From positions 186,001-250,000 of the forward strand of contig CAMYVW010000001.1 of the NCBI GenBank assembly GCA_947302655.1: a DNA stretch of 64,000 bases, read 5' to 3'. This DNA comes from an uncultured Mycoplasmatota bacterium (GTDB lineage Bacteria; Bacillota_I; Bacilli_A; RF39; UBA660). This document shows positions 61,372 through 64,000 of the stretch, in pieces (the first letter of the stretch is position 1; the number at the start of each line of letters is the position of its first letter). A program made the translations under genes and the position numbers. Under the pieces are notes generated by a model. The model was not told the DNA's origin. It saw nothing but the letters and a program-made list of their open reading frames with translations, and searched no databases.

Positions 61372-64000
61372 ATGAATATTCCTATTAAAATAACATCTGA
61401 TTATTCACTTTTAAAAAGTTTAATTACCACTGATAAACTAATAACAAAAATAAAAGATAATAATATCAAAGTATGTGGACTTTGCGATAATAATTTATTT
61501 GGGTCATATGCTTTTTATAAAGGATGTAAAAGTAATGATATTAAACCAATAATAGGTTTAGAAGTACAAATAGATGATTACATCATCTATTTATATGCTA
61601 AAAACTATGATGGATATTTAAATTTACTTAAACTAAATTATATTTCATATGATAGAAGTATAGCTTTATTAGATCTTAGTAAATATAGTGATAACTTAAT
61701 ATTTATTGTTCCTTACGAATCAAGGAATCTTGCTAAAGAATTTAAAAACTATGATTTATATGTATCTTATAAAAATATTGAAGAAAAGAAAAACATTGAT
61801 ATAACAAGTTATAAATCAATATATTTAAAAGATATTAGATTAATAAATAAAGATGATAACATTTATTTAAATTATTTAAATCTAATTGATTTAGGTAAAA
61901 CAAAACCTGAACTAACAGAGATAAAATATAATTCACTTGAAGATTATTTAAATGATGAAATAAATGATGAAAATATTGAAGAGTTTATTAATAAGATTAA
62001 TATTGAGTTTCCTTCAAAACCTAATTATCTTCCAAAATATCCAACTGATAAAGATCCATTTAATCTTTTAACAAGTCTTTGTTTAAAGGGCCTTGAAAAA
62101 AGATTTCATGGAGAAATAAAAAGTGAATATAAAGAAAGACTTAATTATGAACTTGATGTAATTAAAAAAATGGGTTTTGTTGATTATTTTCTTATTGTAT
62201 ATGACTATGTCTTATATGCTAAAAAAAATAATATTGGTGTTGGACCTGGAAGAGGTAGTGCGGCTGGTTCACTAGTAAGTTACTGCCTTGGAATCACCAA
62301 TATTGATCCATTAAAATATAATCTATTATTTGAAAGATTTTTAAATCCTAAAAGAGTGACTATGCCTGATATTGATATCGACTTTGAAGATGAAAAAAGA
62401 TATGAAGTTATTAATTATGTAAAAGAAAAATATACTCAAGATAAAGTTGGTTTAATTATAACTTACGGAACATTAGGTTCTAAGCAAGCTTTAAGAGATG
62501 TAGCAAGAGTTTTAGAACTTGATGATAGTAAAATAACAAATTTAATGAAACTTATTTCATCAGACAAGAGTTTAAAAGATAATTATACTAAAGAAGTTGA
62601 GGAACTCTTAAACTCTGATAAGGATTTAAAACTATGTTATAAAATTGCAAGCAAGATCTATGGACTTAAAAGACACACATCCACTCATGCTGCAGGAGTT
62701 GTTATTTCAAGCGAAGATTTAAAAGATATTGTTCCAGTACTTAAAACAGAAAATGAATTAATTGTTGGTTTAACAATGAATGAACTCGAAGAAAATGGTT
62801 TACTAAAAATGGATTTTTTAGGCCTTAAAAATATATCAACAATTAAAGAAATTGTTAATAATATTTCTAAAAGAGAAAAAATAGATATTAATAGTATTCC
62901 TCTAGATGATAATAAAACATACCGTTTACTTTCAAGCGGAAATACACTTGGAATATTTCAGTTTGAAACAAGTGGAATGCAAAACTTGTTACCAAAATTA
63001 AAACCAACTAATTTTTCAGATTTGATAGCAGCAGTTGCATTATTTAGACCTGGACCTATGGATAATATAGATCTATATATTAAAAACAAACAAAATCCTG
63101 AAAAAATAAAATATCCTCATGAGTCTTTAAAAAACATTTTAAAGGAAACATATGGAATTATTATTTATCAAGAACAAATAATGCAAATTTTAAGTGTAAT
63201 GGCTGATTATGATTATGCCGAAGCAGATAATATAAGAAGAGCCATGAGCAAGAAAAAAGAAGATATTATTCTTAAAGAAAAAGACACTTTTATAAGTAGA
63301 TCAATTAATAAAGGATATACTAAAGAAGTAGCAGAAAATGTTTACAATTTAATCTTAAAATTTGCTAATTATGGATTTAATAAAGCTCATAGTGTATCTT
63401 ATGCTTTAATAGGTTATAAAATGGCTTACTTAAAAGCCAACTATCCTGATATGTTTATTGTTTCGAACTTAAATATATTTGGTAAAGCACAAATTAAATG
63501 TAAAGAGTACTTATCTGAAGCTCAAAAGTTTCATTTAAAGCTTTTTAAACCAATAATAAATAAAAGTACAGATGAATTTATAATTAAAGGAATTAATATA
63601 TTACTTCCTTTTAATCAAATAATTGGAGTATCAGAAGATTTTTCTAGAGCTATTGTTGAAGAAAGAAAAAATGGTGATTTTAAAAGCATCTTTGATTTTG
63701 TAAGAAGAATGCCTGAAAAATATATTAATAAACTTAATTTAGAAAAATTAATTAAAGCAGATATATTTAGAGATTTTTCTTATAATCAAAAAACATATAT
63801 GAATAATATTGATAGTATTTTAAATTTTGCTGAAATAGCAAGAGGATTGGATGAAAAAGAAATTGAAGAACCATACTTAATTATTGAAAAAAATTATGAT
63901 GAAAATGAACTTCGAATTAATGAAAAACTATCATATGGATTTTATGTAAGTAATCATCCTTCATCATCTTACCAACAAAATGTTATTAAGATTGAAAATA
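61372..64000 (+). CDS. dnaE: DNA polymerase III alpha subunit DnaE (partial)
   Basis: The first 876 codons of DnaE; the gene runs off the window. SD aagggtggtgat precedes ATG 61372. The polymerase region is clear: VGPGRGSAAGSLVSYC (about 289-304), the PDIDIDF motif with palm Asp residues (332-338), SGNTLGIFQFETSGM, ALFRPGPMDN and FNKAHSVSYALIGYKMAYLK (from 669). The N-terminal PHP domain has lost its metal ligands: IKITSDYSLLK stands where HxHxxYS is usual, and LCDNNLFGS where TDHGNMFG is usual. Helps replicate the chromosome; a PolC may exist elsewhere. Confidence 0.95.
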   Translation, partial: MNIPIKITSDYSLLKSLITTDKLITKIKDNNIKVCGLCDNNLFGSYAFYKGCKSNDIKPIIGLEVQIDDYIIYLYAKNYDGYLNLLKLNYISYDRSIALLDLSKYSDNLIFIVPYESRNLAKEFKNYDLYVSYKNIEEKKNIDITSYKSIYLKDIRLINKDDNIYLNYLNLIDLGKTKPELTEIKYNSLEDYLNDEINDENIEEFINKINIEFPSKPNYLPKYPTDKDPFNLLTSLCLKGLEKRFHGEIKSEYKERLNYELDVIKKMGFVDYFLIVYDYVLYAKKNNIGVGPGRGSAAGSLVSYCLGITNIDPLKYNLLFERFLNPKRVTMPDIDIDFEDEKRYEVINYVKEKYTQDKVGLIITYGTLGSKQALRDVARVLELDDSKITNLMKLISSDKSLKDNYTKEVEELLNSDKDLKLCYKIASKIYGLKRHTSTHAAGVVISSEDLKDIVPVLKTENELIVGLTMNELEENGLLKMDFLGLKNISTIKEIVNNISKREKIDINSIPLDDNKTYRLLSSGNTLGIFQFETSGMQNLLPKLKPTNFSDLIAAVALFRPGPMDNIDLYIKNKQNPEKIKYPHESLKNILKETYGIIIYQEQIMQILSVMADYDYAEADNIRRAMSKKKEDIILKEKDTFISRSINKGYTKEVAENVYNLILKFANYGFNKAHSVSYALIGYKMAYLKANYPDMFIVSNLNIFGKAQIKCKEYLSEAQKFHLKLFKPIINKSTDEFIIKGINILLPFNQIIGVSEDFSRAIVEERKNGDFKSIFDFVRRMPEKYINKLNLEKLIKADIFRDFSYNQKTYMNNIDSILNFAEIARGLDEKEIEEPYLIIEKNYDENELRINEKLSYGFYVSNHPSSSYQQNVIKIEN

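Noticed and set aside
1-64000. CRISPR array, insertion sequence or prophage
   Set aside because: No regularly spaced repeats, transposase, integrase or phage structural gene was seen; repeats present are hairpins and domain repeats inside genes.

Overview
The window is AT-rich chromosomal DNA from a low-GC Gram-positive bacterium of the Bacilli. Several lines point there: AT-rich codon use, Shine-Dalgarno sequences of the AAAGGAGGTGAT type, EzrA, a PASTA-domain Ser/Thr kinase, a two-gene M16 peptidase pair, and gene orders shared with Bacillus (methyltransferase-rpoB-rpoC, rpsP-khpA, cysteine desulfurase-thiI, rlmN-prpC-prkC-rsgA-rpe-rpmB, der-spoVIF-spoIVA-hup). TGA is used as a stop (for example at the prpC/prkC and rsgA/rpe overlaps) and Trp is TGG, so this is the standard bacterial code and not the Mycoplasma code. 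Sporulation genes (spoIVA, a SpoVIF-like gene, cotE, two YjcZ-like miniproteins) indicate a spore former or a recent descendant of one. The style fits an uncultured, probably gut-associated Bacilli/Erysipelotrichia-like lineage, but I cannot name the genus.

Layout: 1-12.2 kb holds tRNA-His and a mixed set (SDR, aquaporin, HerA-like ATPase, XRE regulator with a DUF4097 protein, lipoprotein, Tex, metallophosphoesterase, GH25 lysozyme). 12.3-16.2 kb holds a cysteine desulfurase, a thioredoxin and a DsbD-like thiol transporter, then a membrane-anchored lysozyme-like protein. 16.2-22.4 kb is engB, a pilin, der, spoVIF, a glycine-rich pilin, spoIVA and hup. 22.5-31.5 kb carries an unknown membrane protein and the methyltransferase-rpoB-rpoC block. 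31.6-46.1 kb contains a cation transporter, dNTPase, M16 pair, rpsD (reverse strand, with a long leader), ezrA, a divergent Rel protein, a second cysteine desulfurase with thiI, ackA, a DHH phosphoesterase and recX. 46.1-49.8 kb contains reverse-strand prsA and capA/HIT genes flanking the YjcZ-like genes, then cotE. 49.8-60.6 kb is rpsP-khpA, a pilin, fmt, a CDP-alcohol phosphotransferase, a serpin, and rlmN-prpC-prkC-rsgA-rpe with rpmB. The window ends in a lipoprotein and the first 876 codons of dnaE.

The genes worth most attention are: a pseudopilin carrying an ALK/LTK-type glycine-rich domain; four class III-like pseudopilins scattered singly between housekeeping genes with no assembly machinery in view; a serpin inserted beside the fmt/rlmN block; an RpoB whose rifampicin pocket naturally carries Lys and Asp at E. 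coli positions 513 and 526; and a Rel-family protein with an intact-looking hydrolase site but a degraded synthetase site. Five short genes that ordinary ORF length cut-offs miss are also described: the 54-aa membrane protein after rpoC, a 54-aa protein after thiI, two YjcZ-like genes, and rpmB.
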